The notes beneath the pieces are model-generated. The model saw nothing but the letters and a program-made list of their open reading frames with translations. It was not told where the DNA came from and did not search any database. A stretch of DNA of 64,000 nt from Sporomusa termitida. Lineage in GTDB: Bacteria > Bacillota > Negativicutes > Sporomusales > Sporomusaceae. The stretch is from NCBI RefSeq assembly GCF_007641255.1, contig NZ_CP036259.1, forward strand, positions 3,474,501 to 3,538,500. Direction: 5' to 3'. Positions 36,505-45,792 of the stretch are shown here, piece after piece. Each line of letters opens with the position of its first letter. The first letter of the stretch is position 1. The translations under genes were made by a program, and so were the position numbers.

Positions 36505-36840
36505 TTTATCTTTGGCGAGAAAGAACGCAAGGCAGTTACGTTAAACCTGCTAAACACTCAGGAATTGGAGGAATTAACGAGGATGGATCCGTCTATTCGT
36601 GAGGCCCTGCAAGCTGTCAATACCTATATGAGTAATCCCCAAAAGCGGCGGGAATATAAATTGCGCGAAAAGGCAATCCGGGATCATTTTTCTTCTCTTA
36701 ATTTCGCCAGGGAAGAAGTCCGGCTTGAAGGCAAGCTCAAAGTTGCCGGGGCTATGCTTAACCAAGGCTTTTCCCCGGAAACAGTTGCCCAAGGCACGGC
36801 CATTCCTATAAATGAACTAACCAAACTGTTGGAACAGTAA
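36505..36840 (+). pseudogene. Rpn-family nuclease remnant (5'-truncated)
   Basis: The frame opens after a stop at 36504 and reads FIFGEKERKAVTLNLLN...LEELTRMDPSIREALQAVNTYMSN... to ELTKLLEQ. This is the C-terminal third of an Rpn/PD-(D/E)XK nuclease family protein. An internal TTG or ATG (36565/36583) could produce a 91- or 85-residue peptide, but the catalytic domain is gone. It matches the tail fragment at 35405-35581. Confidence 0.7.
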
Positions 36841-36880
36841 TTACCGGGAACTTTTCCGCCTGACATTCTCATAATTTATT

Positions 36881-36912
36881 GGAGGCGCTCATGCTGAGCT
36901 GCCTCTTTTCTT
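36881..36912 (+). terminator. Terminator after the second Rpn remnant
   Basis: Stem GAGGCgCTCA/TGAGCTGCCTC followed by TTTTC, a diverged copy of the hairpin at 35623. Confidence 0.65.
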
Positions 36913-37143
36913 TGTTCAGCAGCAACAGTAGTATCATCATCACAAATCGCAAGGCCTGACCCCATGTGCGTCCATCATGTGCGTCCATAACAATTTATTT
37001 TACACTTATTAGAATACTAAATTTCTAATAAGAATTAACAATTTGTTTTGCCCTGGAATATGTGAAGACTAGTTGAAAGCTATGGCTATGCACCGCTTAT
37101 GTTGTGAGATCGGAAAACACTTAACAGAAGAGGCTATTTTTTA
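36913..37143. other. Intergenic region after the Rpn remnant
   Basis: AT-rich, with a 13-bp tandem duplication (CATGTGCGTCCAT twice near 36963-36988) and small inverted repeats. No gene, promoter or clear terminator for the glycan cluster was found here. Confidence 0.4.
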
Positions 37144-38238
37144 TCACAAACAAGACGCTACCTCCAAGGCTGCTTCGATGGTCTTGTCCATATCAAAATA
37201 CTTGTAATTTCCAAGCCGACCGCCAAAAATAACTGAATCACAGCAGTCAGCAAGTGCCTTATACTGCTCATAGAGGACATTATTTTTCTCATTGTTTACA
37301 GGATAATATGCCTCGTTTCCTCTGCTCCACGAGTGTGGGTATTCTCTTGTGATAACAGATTTTTTCTGATTACCAAACTCAAAATGTTTGTGTTCAATGA
37401 TTCTGGTGTATAGCACTTCCTTTTCCGTATAATTCACTACAGCGTTGCCTTGAAAATTGTCAGTGTCTAAAATTTCGGTCTTAAAATTCAATGAGCGGTA
37501 TTCAAGTTCGCCATAGCAGTACGCAAAAAATTCATCAATCGCACCTGTGAAAATAGTTCGACTGGCTATAGTTGGGTTTGCCTGACGAAAAGAAAAATAG
37601 TCCGTGTTTACTTTCACTTCGCATCCCAAAAGCATTTTTTCAATGATTGATGTATAGCCGCCTATTGGGATTCCCTGATAGCGGTCATTGAAATAATTAT
37701 TGTCGTAGATAAACCGAAATGGTAATCTTTTGATGATGAACGCGGGCAGTTCTTTACAGTCCACACCCCATTGCTTTTCCGTGTATCCCTTGATGAGCTT
37801 TTCGTAGATGTCACGTCCCGCAAGGGATAAAGCCTGTTCTTCCAAGTTTTTGGGATTGGTTATCCCTGATTCTAATCGCTGTATTTCAATGATTTCCCTG
37901 GCCTCATCAGGTGTCTTTATACCCCACATTTTGTTAAATGTATTCATGTTAAAGGGGAGGTTATAGATCTCCCCTTTATAATTAGCGATTGGTGAATTAA
38001 TGTAATTGTTAAATTCGGCGAATTGGTTTATATATTCCCAAATCGCTTTATTGCTTGTATGAAATATATGCGCCCCATATCTGTGAACGTTGATGTCCTC
38101 AATGTTTTCGGTGTAAACATTTCCGCCAATATGTGCCCGTCTATCCAAAACCAAGCAAGTCTTTCCTTTCTTGGTCATTTCATGAGCAATAGTTGCACCG
38201 AATAAACCGGCGCCGACAATAAGATAATCGAATTGCAT
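37144..38238 (-). CDS. glf: UDP-galactopyranose mutase
   Basis: The 364-residue flavoenzyme converts UDP-galactopyranose to UDP-galactofuranose, the donor for Galf-containing glycans. It shows the FAD-binding DYLIVGAGLFGATIAHEMT, the RRAHIGGNVYTE loop, the active-site HRYGAHIFHTSN, and EKQWGVDC. The C-terminal NNEKNNVLYEQYKAL and RLGNYKYFDMDKTI are also typical. It is the last gene of the one-directional glycan cluster, implying that the final surface glycan contains galactofuranose. Confidence 0.95.
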   Translation of the reverse strand: MQFDYLIVGAGLFGATIAHEMTKKGKTCLVLDRRAHIGGNVYTENIEDINVHRYGAHIFHTSNKAIWEYINQFAEFNNYINSPIANYKGEIYNLPFNMNTFNKMWGIKTPDEAREIIEIQRLESGITNPKNLEEQALSLAGRDIYEKLIKGYTEKQWGVDCKELPAFIIKRLPFRFIYDNNYFNDRYQGIPIGGYTSIIEKMLLGCEVKVNTDYFSFRQANPTIASRTIFTGAIDEFFAYCYGELEYRSLNFKTEILDTDNFQGNAVVNYTEKEVLYTRIIEHKHFEFGNQKKSVITREYPHSWSRGNEAYYPVNNEKNNVLYEQYKALADCCDSVIFGGRLGNYKYFDMDKTIEAALEVASCL

Positions 38239-38280
38239 TGACTCGCCTCCTTTGCGTGTACTGATACTAAAAGCAGGGCA

Positions 38281-39819
38281 TCAACCGTTTTGCAGCATAA
38301 ATATATTTTTGTTCTTTTTATAGTATTGAATCATGGCTTCCGTCTGAGGACCATATCCCAAATGCCCTGCCAATGCGTTATTCGCAACAACCATGACCCT
38401 TGCGCTCATCATACAATACTTACAAATATGCTCCTCATCAGCACCAAGGTTATTACCGTCAGTGACCGGAAACATCTTCATGTCAATCCAGGTCTCTTTT
38501 GAAAAAAGCACCATACCGATACTATATCTCGAAGGGCAGACACAGTATTCGAGTGTTCCCTTACTTAGTTCGGAAGCAAGTATGTCAATATTCTTGAGCG
38601 ACTCACATTGCTCCCCCCACATGAACTTCGCCGCTTCAGGATTTCTTAATATTTCAAGGTGATGGGTAGTTCCATCCGAATATTTAGCTTCCCCAAAAGT
38701 TTTCTGCCAAACGTCCGCCAGATCTAATCTCTCCAGAAGACGTATATAGCCAAAAGTATTTGCAGGAATCAGAGGTGTCACAAACCCAATCTCATATCTC
38801 TCCAAGAGTTCAAATTTTTCATATGTTTTCATTAGAACTTGAAATATGTCCTTTGTGACAAACATATCTTCATCCAGCTTGAAAACATAAGCTGCATGTT
38901 TGTGTAAATGTATCCCTATATTCAAAACCGCCGATATTTTATTGTTGGCTGTTGAGAGATACGACCATCCATTTTTCTCACAGATTCGATTAAGTTTCTC
39001 ATCATATATACCGCTGCTCAAAACACAAACATCGAAATACTCTGGGACAAAAGACTGCACTCTAAAAAATACGTCATCCCACAGCGGCTTTTTATATCCC
39101 GCTAAGATTATCAGCAAATGCTTGGAATCCTTTGTCCTTTCAACAAACGTGTATTCTTCGTTTAACAGACAATAAAGATCATTCAGTATTTTGTAGGTAT
39201 CCACAAAGATGAAATCCTCAATGGGCTTTTTCCCTATACTTTTAAGTTTCTCGGCAATCATTGGATAGTAGCTGCTTGTTACAATAATATAGGAATCCTG
39301 CAACTTATCTTTTGCATTTTCAAAAGATATAACAGGCATCCCGTTAGGCAACGCTTGTCCAGATGGCTCGGATTCATCGATCAATAGAGCAACGTCAGAA
39401 GTATGATTATACAAATACTTTTGATAATCAAAAAATGTTTTTCCAATTCCCCAAAAGGCAACATTTCGACCTGATATGCTCTTGGAGATGCCTTTAAAAT
39501 CACACTCATAAAGAAGGCGCTCATATGAAGCATATTGCTCATGGTCCAAATACCCCATGTCTGACAGTGCCAATAACGCAGAGCGATATTCCTGCATGCA
39601 AACAATTACAAACAAATTCTCCTTTTTCTCATTCCGCAAAGCGTCCGATGCTTTAAGTGGATGATGAAGCAAATGAATCCTGTCTTTTCTTTGATCATAT
39701 GTATCGTCAACATAATAACTAATGTTCAATCCAAACATTGCTTCAATGTCCGTCTGAATTGCACCGACGCCCCAAATAACGATTGTCCTGTTCGCAATCT
39801 TTTCTAATAACGCACCCAA
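38281..39819 (-). CDS. Glycosyltransferase with two N-terminal Rossmann modules (paralogue 1)
   Basis: The 512-residue protein has three parts. Two Rossmann-like modules lie at about 10-100 (TIVIWGVGAIQTDIEAM...YYVDD) and 117-205 (VAFWGIGKTFFDYQKYL...LLIDES), resembling PglD-type nucleotide-sugar domains. A GT-A-like catalytic part from about 230 has the metal-binding acidic motif KLDEDMF (DED at 316-318). Similar domain order and many identical motifs in the next gene show a tandem duplication. Donor and acceptor are unknown. No TM segment is seen, so it is cytosolic. Confidence 0.75.
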   Translation of the reverse strand: MGALLEKIANRTIVIWGVGAIQTDIEAMFGLNISYYVDDTYDQRKDRIHLLHHPLKASDALRNEKKENLFVIVCMQEYRSALLALSDMGYLDHEQYASYERLLYECDFKGISKSISGRNVAFWGIGKTFFDYQKYLYNHTSDVALLIDESEPSGQALPNGMPVISFENAKDKLQDSYIIVTSSYYPMIAEKLKSIGKKPIEDFIFVDTYKILNDLYCLLNEEYTFVERTKDSKHLLIILAGYKKPLWDDVFFRVQSFVPEYFDVCVLSSGIYDEKLNRICEKNGWSYLSTANNKISAVLNIGIHLHKHAAYVFKLDEDMFVTKDIFQVLMKTYEKFELLERYEIGFVTPLIPANTFGYIRLLERLDLADVWQKTFGEAKYSDGTTHHLEILRNPEAAKFMWGEQCESLKNIDILASELSKGTLEYCVCPSRYSIGMVLFSKETWIDMKMFPVTDGNNLGADEEHICKYCMMSARVMVVANNALAGHLGYGPQTEAMIQYYKKNKNIFMLQNG

Positions 39820-39859
39820 AATGTATGCCTCCTTACCAAGCGCATATATAATCTCTAAG

Positions 39860-41392
39860 TTATTTGGGCAGAAAGCGTTTGGTATGTGAACAATAGTATT
39901 CCGCCATCACTTTGTGTTGTGGGCCATATGACAAATGCCCCACAATAGCATTCTCCGCAACCACCATAACTCTAGCGTGCATTAAACAAAACTCACAAAT
40001 ACGCTCTTCATCGGCACCTAGGTTCAGGTGTTTCTTTATCGGAAACATTCCCATTCTTACCCAATTGCGTTTTGTGAAAAGAATAAATCCAATGCTGTAG
40101 CGTATTGGACAGATTGAATATTGAAAATCGGCCTCGCGCAATTTTCGCGCCATTTCATCAATATCCACAAACTTAGGATTATTCTCACCCCACATAAATA
40201 AAGCCGCAGCAGGCGAATCATGAATTGTGCCATGATGGTGATAGCAATCTGTATAAACAAGTTCGCCAAAACGGTCTTCCCATTGTTTGACCGCATCGAA
40301 GATTTCAAGCAATCTGACATACCCATAACCGTTTACAGGAATCAGAGGCGTAACAAAACCAACTTCGTATTTGCTTTCGGCCTGTACTCTGTCATAGGTT
40401 GTCCGCATCATCTCAAAACAGCCCTGCGTAACAAATATATCTTCATCAATTTTATAGATATATTTGGCTTTTGGGTGCAAAGAAATTGCTACATTAACTG
40501 CAAGGGAGACGTTGTTGCGCTCCGTGCTTACATATGACCATCCATATCGCTCACACGTTAGCTGGAGCTCTTGATTGACTAAGCCGCTTGTAACCACTAC
40601 GACATCCAACTGTGTTGGGACGTACTGCTTTAACCTTGGGAATACGCTTTCCCATACCAGGTTTTTGTAGCCGGATAAAATAACAAGCAATTCCTCTGAA
40701 CCCTTTGCTCGGTCAACAAAGCTATGGTTATCCGTCGAGAATGTTGATAGCTTTCCCAGCAAGGAAAAGGTTCTAATATTTATAAAGTCCCTTCCAATTT
40801 TTAAGCCACTGTTTTCTAAAAGATGTGCAATTTCGTTGTAGTAAATACTGCAAACGATTATAAAATCTCCCGGCGCAATTTGGGCTTCTGAAAAAGGAAT
40901 TACAGGTTTTCCCTCAATTGAGGCAGGAGAATTATCGGACTGACTAATTATAAAGGATTGTATAGTATCAAGGTATTCAAATATCTCTGCTTTATGATAA
41001 GAGTAGGTATTTCCGGCACCCCAAATATGTATCCGATTGCTCTTGATAGACTCAAATAGCGGATAGTTTATCAGCAAATCCTCGCCAAAGCCATAATGTA
41101 TATCCTCTTTGAAGCCCATCGTTTCCAGCCGACGCGCAGCATAATCCTCATCCTTATCACAAATCAGGATAAATAAATCATTCCTGTCCTCATTTAAGAG
41201 ATGGGCTGAATCATAAACTTGCTTATCTGCTGGTATGAAAGATTCCTGAGATTGCTCATTGTAAAAATCGTCCACAAAATACAGCAAATTGTTAAAAGTG
41301 AACAGTCCCATAATATCAGACTGTAGGTTTCCTGTACCAAAAATGGCAATTCGCTTATCTTTGATTTTTTCATATTGTGTATCCATATCCAT
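39860..41392 (-). CDS. Glycosyltransferase with two N-terminal Rossmann modules (paralogue 2)
   Basis: A 510-residue paralogue of the downstream neighbour: Rossmann modules (IAIFGTGNLQSDIMGLF; IHIWGAGNTYSYHKAEIF), then the GT-A-like part with KIDEDIFVT. Shared landmarks include ELLVILSGYKNLVWESVFPR, GFVTPLIPVNGYGYVRLLE, NLGADEERICEFCLMHARVMVV and GHLSYGPQ. ATG at 41392 follows GGAGAG; the longer frame overlaps the previous gene. It starts 16 bases after the FkbM gene, so it is in the same operon. Divergence from paralogue 1 suggests different acceptors. Confidence 0.75.
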   Translation of the reverse strand: MDMDTQYEKIKDKRIAIFGTGNLQSDIMGLFTFNNLLYFVDDFYNEQSQESFIPADKQVYDSAHLLNEDRNDLFILICDKDEDYAARRLETMGFKEDIHYGFGEDLLINYPLFESIKSNRIHIWGAGNTYSYHKAEIFEYLDTIQSFIISQSDNSPASIEGKPVIPFSEAQIAPGDFIIVCSIYYNEIAHLLENSGLKIGRDFINIRTFSLLGKLSTFSTDNHSFVDRAKGSEELLVILSGYKNLVWESVFPRLKQYVPTQLDVVVVTSGLVNQELQLTCERYGWSYVSTERNNVSLAVNVAISLHPKAKYIYKIDEDIFVTQGCFEMMRTTYDRVQAESKYEVGFVTPLIPVNGYGYVRLLEIFDAVKQWEDRFGELVYTDCYHHHGTIHDSPAAALFMWGENNPKFVDIDEMARKLREADFQYSICPIRYSIGFILFTKRNWVRMGMFPIKKHLNLGADEERICEFCLMHARVMVVAENAIVGHLSYGPQHKVMAEYYCSHTKRFLPK

Positions 41393-41408
41393 ATTTATCC
41401 GACTCTCC

Positions 41409-42437
41409 TTATATCGCGTACAAGACAGTTTCAGCAGTATTCCAGCTGTAATGGCGCAAATAGAATTTGTAATTCTCATTCACTTCGCAAATCATGAGAG
41501 GGATTTCCCAAATATCTTCCGGTTTGTGATAAACACTAATGGCTAATTTGGGTTTTTGATTGCTAATAATTTTTTTCATACCCCTTAGAGCTCTTAATTC
41601 AGCGCCTTCAATATCTAACTTAATGAATGTAATTCTCTCATCTTTCAGCACATCATCCATGCGAACAGTTTCAATCACGATATCACCATCATTGCTAATA
41701 GACGCAGTTTTCGGATCGCTTTCAGCTGAATTAAATTTTAATGTTTCAACGCAATCGGATAACGCTTTCTGGATAATCTTAAAAGGTACGCCAGTATTCC
41801 TTAACGCTGTTTCACAAACAGGAACCTGATACTGATTGGGTTCAAACAATATTATGCCTATATTTTTGTTTGCGGAAGCAGATTTGCTCCATTGAATAAA
41901 ATCCAATGATGTATTTCCGTCAAGGCAACCACCATCAACAAAAACTTCATGCTCCGCGTGTTCCAAATATGGAAAATCGAAGTATTGTATTTGATCTTGC
42001 ATTTTCTTGAAAAGATTTTGGAAACAAACGGGCAAATCACACACCGGGATATCAAAGCGATTCAATTGGGCTTTTAGGTCATCGTAATAATCTATTGAAC
42101 CAATGACTACATCGACATTGTCATACCTCCTGATGAATTCATCCAGAGAAAGAACAGGCAGGTTTTTCACCAAATTTGCCTTATTTGCGTAATTATCAAT
42201 GAAGCAGACAGCGTTTTGGATATACTCCACCAAAAATTGTCCAAATTGTCCGCAACCAAATATCGCCACCGGTTTTTCAGATGAAATTTTCTGAATGCCT
42301 AGTACTGCACTGTCAAAACAATCCAGGTTTCCCGTAAGTGAATATAACAACCTTGCTTCAAAGATCCTTTTCGATTCTTCATCACCCAGTCTGTCAATTA
42401 TTTTTGCTATTTTTTCTTTAAATTCCATTCCAGTCAC
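41409..42437 (-). CDS. FkbM family methyltransferase with Rossmann N-terminal module (1)
   Basis: The 342-residue protein joins a Rossmann-like module (about 50-135: VAIFGCGQFGQFLVEYIQNAVCFID; VVIGSIDYY) to a SAM-dependent FkbM methyltransferase domain. In the latter, VFVDGGCLDGNTSLDF binds SAM, and FIKLDIEGAELRALRG and ISVYHKPEDIWEIP complete the fold. FkbM enzymes O-methylate sugars or polyketides, so a sugar substrate is likely here. GTG at 42437 has AGGGGGG upstream. Before the IS insertion it would have followed the other FkbM gene by about 36 bases. Confidence 0.85.
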   Translation of the reverse strand: MTGMEFKEKIAKIIDRLGDEESKRIFEARLLYSLTGNLDCFDSAVLGIQKISSEKPVAIFGCGQFGQFLVEYIQNAVCFIDNYANKANLVKNLPVLSLDEFIRRYDNVDVVIGSIDYYDDLKAQLNRFDIPVCDLPVCFQNLFKKMQDQIQYFDFPYLEHAEHEVFVDGGCLDGNTSLDFIQWSKSASANKNIGIILFEPNQYQVPVCETALRNTGVPFKIIQKALSDCVETLKFNSAESDPKTASISNDGDIVIETVRMDDVLKDERITFIKLDIEGAELRALRGMKKIISNQKPKLAISVYHKPEDIWEIPLMICEVNENYKFYLRHYSWNTAETVLYAI

Positions 42438-42553
42438 TCGTATCCCCCCTAAAAGATAAGCAAATTGTAATTATGCGGCGTCCCCCGTTCAATAGACAGA
42501 AAAAGCACAAGGATAACATAGTTTTTCACAGGATAGCTTACTATTTCGCTGAT

Positions 42554-43375
42554 TTAAGCAGCCATAGCCAACAAATAGTACTCTTCGGGAGTTCGGTATC
42601 CATTGGTGGCATGAATTCGTTGCCGGTTATAAAAGATTTCCACATATTCAAATACGGCGGCCCTGGCCTGTTCGCGGGTCTGAAACCGTTGCCCGATCAG
42701 CCATTCATATTTCATCTTGCCCCAAAATGCCTCCATTGGTGCGTTGTCCCAACAGTTGCCCTTCCTGGACATGCTGCAAATAAATCCGCGCTCTTTGAGT
42801 ACATCCTGATAATCCTTAGAGCAATACTGGCTGCCACGATCGGAGTGAATGAGTACGCCGTGGGGCGGCCGAGCTCGCTTGCAGACACTGTCTAACGCCT
42901 GCATGACCAGTTCTTTGGTCATCCGCTCACTCATGGATAATCCGACCACTCTTTGCCCGCATAGGTCAATGATGGCAGCCACGTACAGCCAGCCTTCCTC
43001 CGTCCATAGATAGGTGATGTCACTGACCATTTTTTGATTGGGCCTGGAGGCTGTAAACTCACGGTTTAACAGGTTTTCGGCAACGGCAAGGGCATGTTTC
43101 GAATTCGTAGTGGCCTTGAATATTTTGGCTGTTTTAGAGTGAATGCCCGCCTGCTTCATCAGGCGTTCTATCCGCTTATGATTTACTCTCAGACCCTTAC
43201 GGCGCAACTCTTGATAGATTTTACGGCAACCATAAACATGGCGTTTCGTTTGATGAAGTTGCTCAATCTGCGCCAAGATGGCCTCGTTTTCTAAGTCCCT
43301 TTGGCTTTTCGGGCGATTTTCCCATGCATAGTAGCCACTGCGGGATACCCCCAGCACTTTGCACAGCTTCTCCAC
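42554..43375 (-). CDS. IS3-family transposase OrfB (DDE integrase domain)
   Basis: A 273-residue catalytic part: an HTH_21 segment (HQTKRHVYGCRKIYQELRR), then the rve integrase core with the DDE residues in SDITYLWTEEGW, HSDRGSQYCSKDY and GNCWDNAPMEAFWGKMKYE. Its frame continues upstream past 43375 to the slippery site, so the functional product is probably the OrfAB fusion made by -1 frameshifting, with free OrfB minor. No internal stop is present, so the element looks active. Confidence 0.95.
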   Translation of the reverse strand: MEKLCKVLGVSRSGYYAWENRPKSQRDLENEAILAQIEQLHQTKRHVYGCRKIYQELRRKGLRVNHKRIERLMKQAGIHSKTAKIFKATTNSKHALAVAENLLNREFTASRPNQKMVSDITYLWTEEGWLYVAAIIDLCGQRVVGLSMSERMTKELVMQALDSVCKRARPPHGVLIHSDRGSQYCSKDYQDVLKERGFICSMSRKGNCWDNAPMEAFWGKMKYEWLIGQRFQTREQARAAVFEYVEIFYNRQRIHATNGYRTPEEYYLLAMAA

Positions 43376-43416
43376 CCGATAGGTTTGGCGGTTAGCTTTG
43401 ATAAATTTGAACCGTT

Positions 43417-43704
43417 TTATTTCTGGTTCTTCGCGAAGTACGCTGCCGCCTTTTTTAAAATCTCATTTTCCTCCCGCAGGTCACGATTTTCTCGTTCTAG
43501 CTTTCTTAGCCGCTCATTGTCTGGACTGAGCTTGCCGCTGCCGGGAAAAGGGGCATTAGGTTTTTCCCGATACTTTTTCAACCACCCATGAAGCGTATTC
43601 TCATTGATCCCTAACTCGGCTGCCACTTTGGATACCGGCCCACCGGTCGCTTCTACTCTTTTCACCGCTTGCAGTTTAAACTCGGCGTTAAACTGTTTCA
43701 CCAT
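43417..43704 (-). CDS. IS3-family transposase OrfA (HTH, leucine zipper)
   Basis: A 95-residue DNA-binding part: helix-turn-helix (FKLQAVKRVEATGGPVSKVAAELGINENTLHGWLKKY) plus a heptad coiled coil (ERLRKLERENRDLREENEILKKAA). Near its end, TTA-AAA-AAG (A6G at 43456-43450) is a -1 slippery heptamer that connects to the OrfB frame. ATG at 43704 follows GAGGGG. Confidence 0.94.
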   Translation of the reverse strand: MVKQFNAEFKLQAVKRVEATGGPVSKVAAELGINENTLHGWLKKYREKPNAPFPGSGKLSPDNERLRKLERENRDLREENEILKKAAAYFAKNQK

Positions 43705-43770
43705 TTCATTCCCCTCTCTGATTCCAGTATACTACGCGTTTCTACTGTCCATCAAAGGGGGGACGGGGCA

Positions 43771-44898
43771 TTATATAGCATACAAAACATATTCCCTCAC
43801 ATCATCTGGCGAATAGTGCCTCAGAAAAAAAGTATAGCTGGAATCGAATTCCTTGATCAATTCAGGTATCATCCAGAAATGTTCTGTTTTGTGATACACA
43901 CAAATGGCTAATTTGGGATGCACTTTCTGAATGGTGCCTTTTGCGCCCAGCAAGGCCTCATATTCGGCTCCTTCTATATCCATTTTTATAAAGGTCGGCA
44001 ATTCATCATTTGGCTTTCCCTCAAAATATTTGTCCAAAGATGTTACTGGCTGAAGTCCGCTTTTTTCATAATATTCGGTAACGAAACTTGAGGCGCTGTC
44101 AGCTCCCTCTCCGAACGGAAGTTCCGAATCACAACACCATAACCCTAAATTCTCCAAAGTTATATCGTGTATCTTCAGAAGACTATCTCGATATTTCTCA
44201 AAAATCCTCTTATTTGCCTCGAAACCGTAGATATGTTTGTATTGTCCGCCTACATGCCGTACGAAATCAAAAGTTGTTTCCCCATCAAATACGCCTGCGT
44301 CTACAAATACTTCATGATCGGTTAGAAGGGATACAAGCCTCTCATCGAAATAATGCTCGTAATACCTAGAATAAGAAGTCAGGTATTTCAGGCTGTCCAG
44401 TATTTGCACTTTTGACAAATCATCATCAAACAGTGTGTAAGATTTCTTCAAGCCGTTCACTAGGTAATAGCCAATTATGTCATAGTATTTTATTTTTGAT
44501 TCATCTAACGACAGTTTTATCTCGTGATAGAATTTTGCTTCCGAAACTGTTATGGCAACATAAGCGTTTTTATAATCCTCTTTCAATTGGTTGAAAGAAA
44601 TAATTGGTATAGAAATGTCCGGGCATTTATTAAAAACTTTACCGGCCTTTTTGTTGTCAACGAAAGCACTAACTTTTACACCTATAGAAAACAAAAAAAT
44701 GGCGGCAGCTTCTCCGAAATTCCCTGCGCCATATAAAATGATCAGGCGGTTTGAATCTATGTTTTCCGGCAAATATTCCCACTGCGAAATGTAATTAAGA
44801 TTCCTGATCGTTCCTAAACGAAGATGTGCCCGTGATTCATAAGGAACACTTGCTACCTCAGTCTGAATCGCTGATATTTTTTTTGAGAATTTATCCAT
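43771..44898 (-). CDS. FkbM family methyltransferase with Rossmann N-terminal module (2)
   Basis: A 375-residue protein built like the other FkbM gene. The Rossmann module is at about 50-135 (LIILYGAGNFGEAAAIFLFSIGVKVSAFVDNK; AYVAITVS). The FkbM SAM domain follows: VFVDAGVFDGETTFDFV, FIKMDIEGAEYEALLG, and AICVYHKTEHFWMIPELI. Both proteins end in VLYAI, so they share ancestry over the whole length. The stop codon TAA is the IS target site and was regenerated by the duplication. Two enzymes may methylate two positions or two sugars. Confidence 0.85.
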   Translation of the reverse strand: MDKFSKKISAIQTEVASVPYESRAHLRLGTIRNLNYISQWEYLPENIDSNRLIILYGAGNFGEAAAIFLFSIGVKVSAFVDNKKAGKVFNKCPDISIPIISFNQLKEDYKNAYVAITVSEAKFYHEIKLSLDESKIKYYDIIGYYLVNGLKKSYTLFDDDLSKVQILDSLKYLTSYSRYYEHYFDERLVSLLTDHEVFVDAGVFDGETTFDFVRHVGGQYKHIYGFEANKRIFEKYRDSLLKIHDITLENLGLWCCDSELPFGEGADSASSFVTEYYEKSGLQPVTSLDKYFEGKPNDELPTFIKMDIEGAEYEALLGAKGTIQKVHPKLAICVYHKTEHFWMIPELIKEFDSSYTFFLRHYSPDDVREYVLYAI

Positions 44899-44919
44899 AT
44901 TTCTGCCTCCCAGTTTTAC

Positions 44920-45789
44920 TCAGATTGAAATAACAGAAGCTTTACCGCCTGTTTCATTTATCCACGTTGCCAATCGCTCCATTTTACACAAGTCAACGGG
45001 AAATTCGCTAGGTGGATATAGCCCCAGCGTCCTATACTTGCTGTTTGCAAAGTTATGCAACGAAAAAATCTCTACCGGATAGCAGTTGTACTGATGGATA
45101 AACTCTTTCAGTAGTTTACTATTACTGTCCTTCAGCGTAAATTCATTGCTGCAGGGAATGCGAAATATAACTTTTTTTTCTGTCGCTGCCAAATGGCGGA
45201 CGTTATTCTTAAACAAGTCTGCTTGCCCGCCGAGTATCTTTTTGCATTCCTGTTCGTCCAATATCTTTAGATCAACAAAGAGTAAATCAACATATTCACT
45301 TACGGTTTTAACTGCGTCTATCGGAACGTGCAGCGCCGTTTCCAGGACGATATGTATATTACTCTCTTTTAGAAGCATTAAAACCCGCTTTAATTCCTGT
45401 GCCTGCAAAAGCGGTTCTCCCCCAGAAAAGGTAATCCCTCCGGTTTCCTTCCAGTAAGCTTTGTCCCTTAGCAAAAGATTGACAAGCTCTTGTGTCTTAT
45501 ACGATTTACCATATACGCCTATCGCACCAAATGGGCAGGAAAACTTCGTTTTATCAGCATAAGAGTATTTCAATATGGTTTCACCAGGGCAGGCGGCACA
45601 AAATACACTTTTCCCTCTATTGGCCGAACAAATATCTTCCTTGAAATAATATTGTCTCCCGCAACGTATATTTTCCGGGTTGGCACACCAAGGGCAATGC
45701 AGAGTACAGCCTTTCAGAAACACGGTTGTCCGAATTCCCGGACCATCCTGCATGCACATCCTTTGTATGTTTGTAATAATCAAACTCAT
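44920..45789 (-). CDS. Glycyl radical enzyme activating enzyme (radical SAM)
   Basis: The 289-residue radical-SAM activase installs the glycyl radical on its partner enzyme. It has the CxxxCxxC cluster GCTLHCPWC (Cys28, 32, 35), the GGE-type SAM motif GGITFSGGEPLLQ, and an insert with extra cysteines (EDICSANRGKSVFCAAC...SCPFGAIG). That insert may hold one auxiliary [4Fe-4S] cluster rather than the usual two. It lies 3 bases after the glycyl radical enzyme, leaving little doubt about pairing. Confidence 0.92.
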   Translation of the reverse strand: MSLIITNIQRMCMQDGPGIRTTVFLKGCTLHCPWCANPENIRCGRQYYFKEDICSANRGKSVFCAACPGETILKYSYADKTKFSCPFGAIGVYGKSYKTQELVNLLLRDKAYWKETGGITFSGGEPLLQAQELKRVLMLLKESNIHIVLETALHVPIDAVKTVSEYVDLLFVDLKILDEQECKKILGGQADLFKNNVRHLAATEKKVIFRIPCSNEFTLKDSNSKLLKEFIHQYNCYPVEIFSLHNFANSKYRTLGLYPPSEFPVDLCKMERLATWINETGGKASVISI

Positions 45790-45792
45790 ATG

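Larger units (their letters stand above)
42474..43770 (-). mobile_element. IS3-family insertion sequence, complete
   Basis: 1,297 bp with imperfect 26-bp terminal inverted repeats (42474-42499 and 43745-43770, 20 of 26 identical, both starting TG). A 3-bp target duplication TTA flanks it on each side (42471-42473 and 43771-43773). It contains orfA and orfB with an A6G slippery site. Insertion occurred exactly at the TAA stop codon of the upstream FkbM gene, so neither neighbour was disrupted. Confidence 0.93.
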
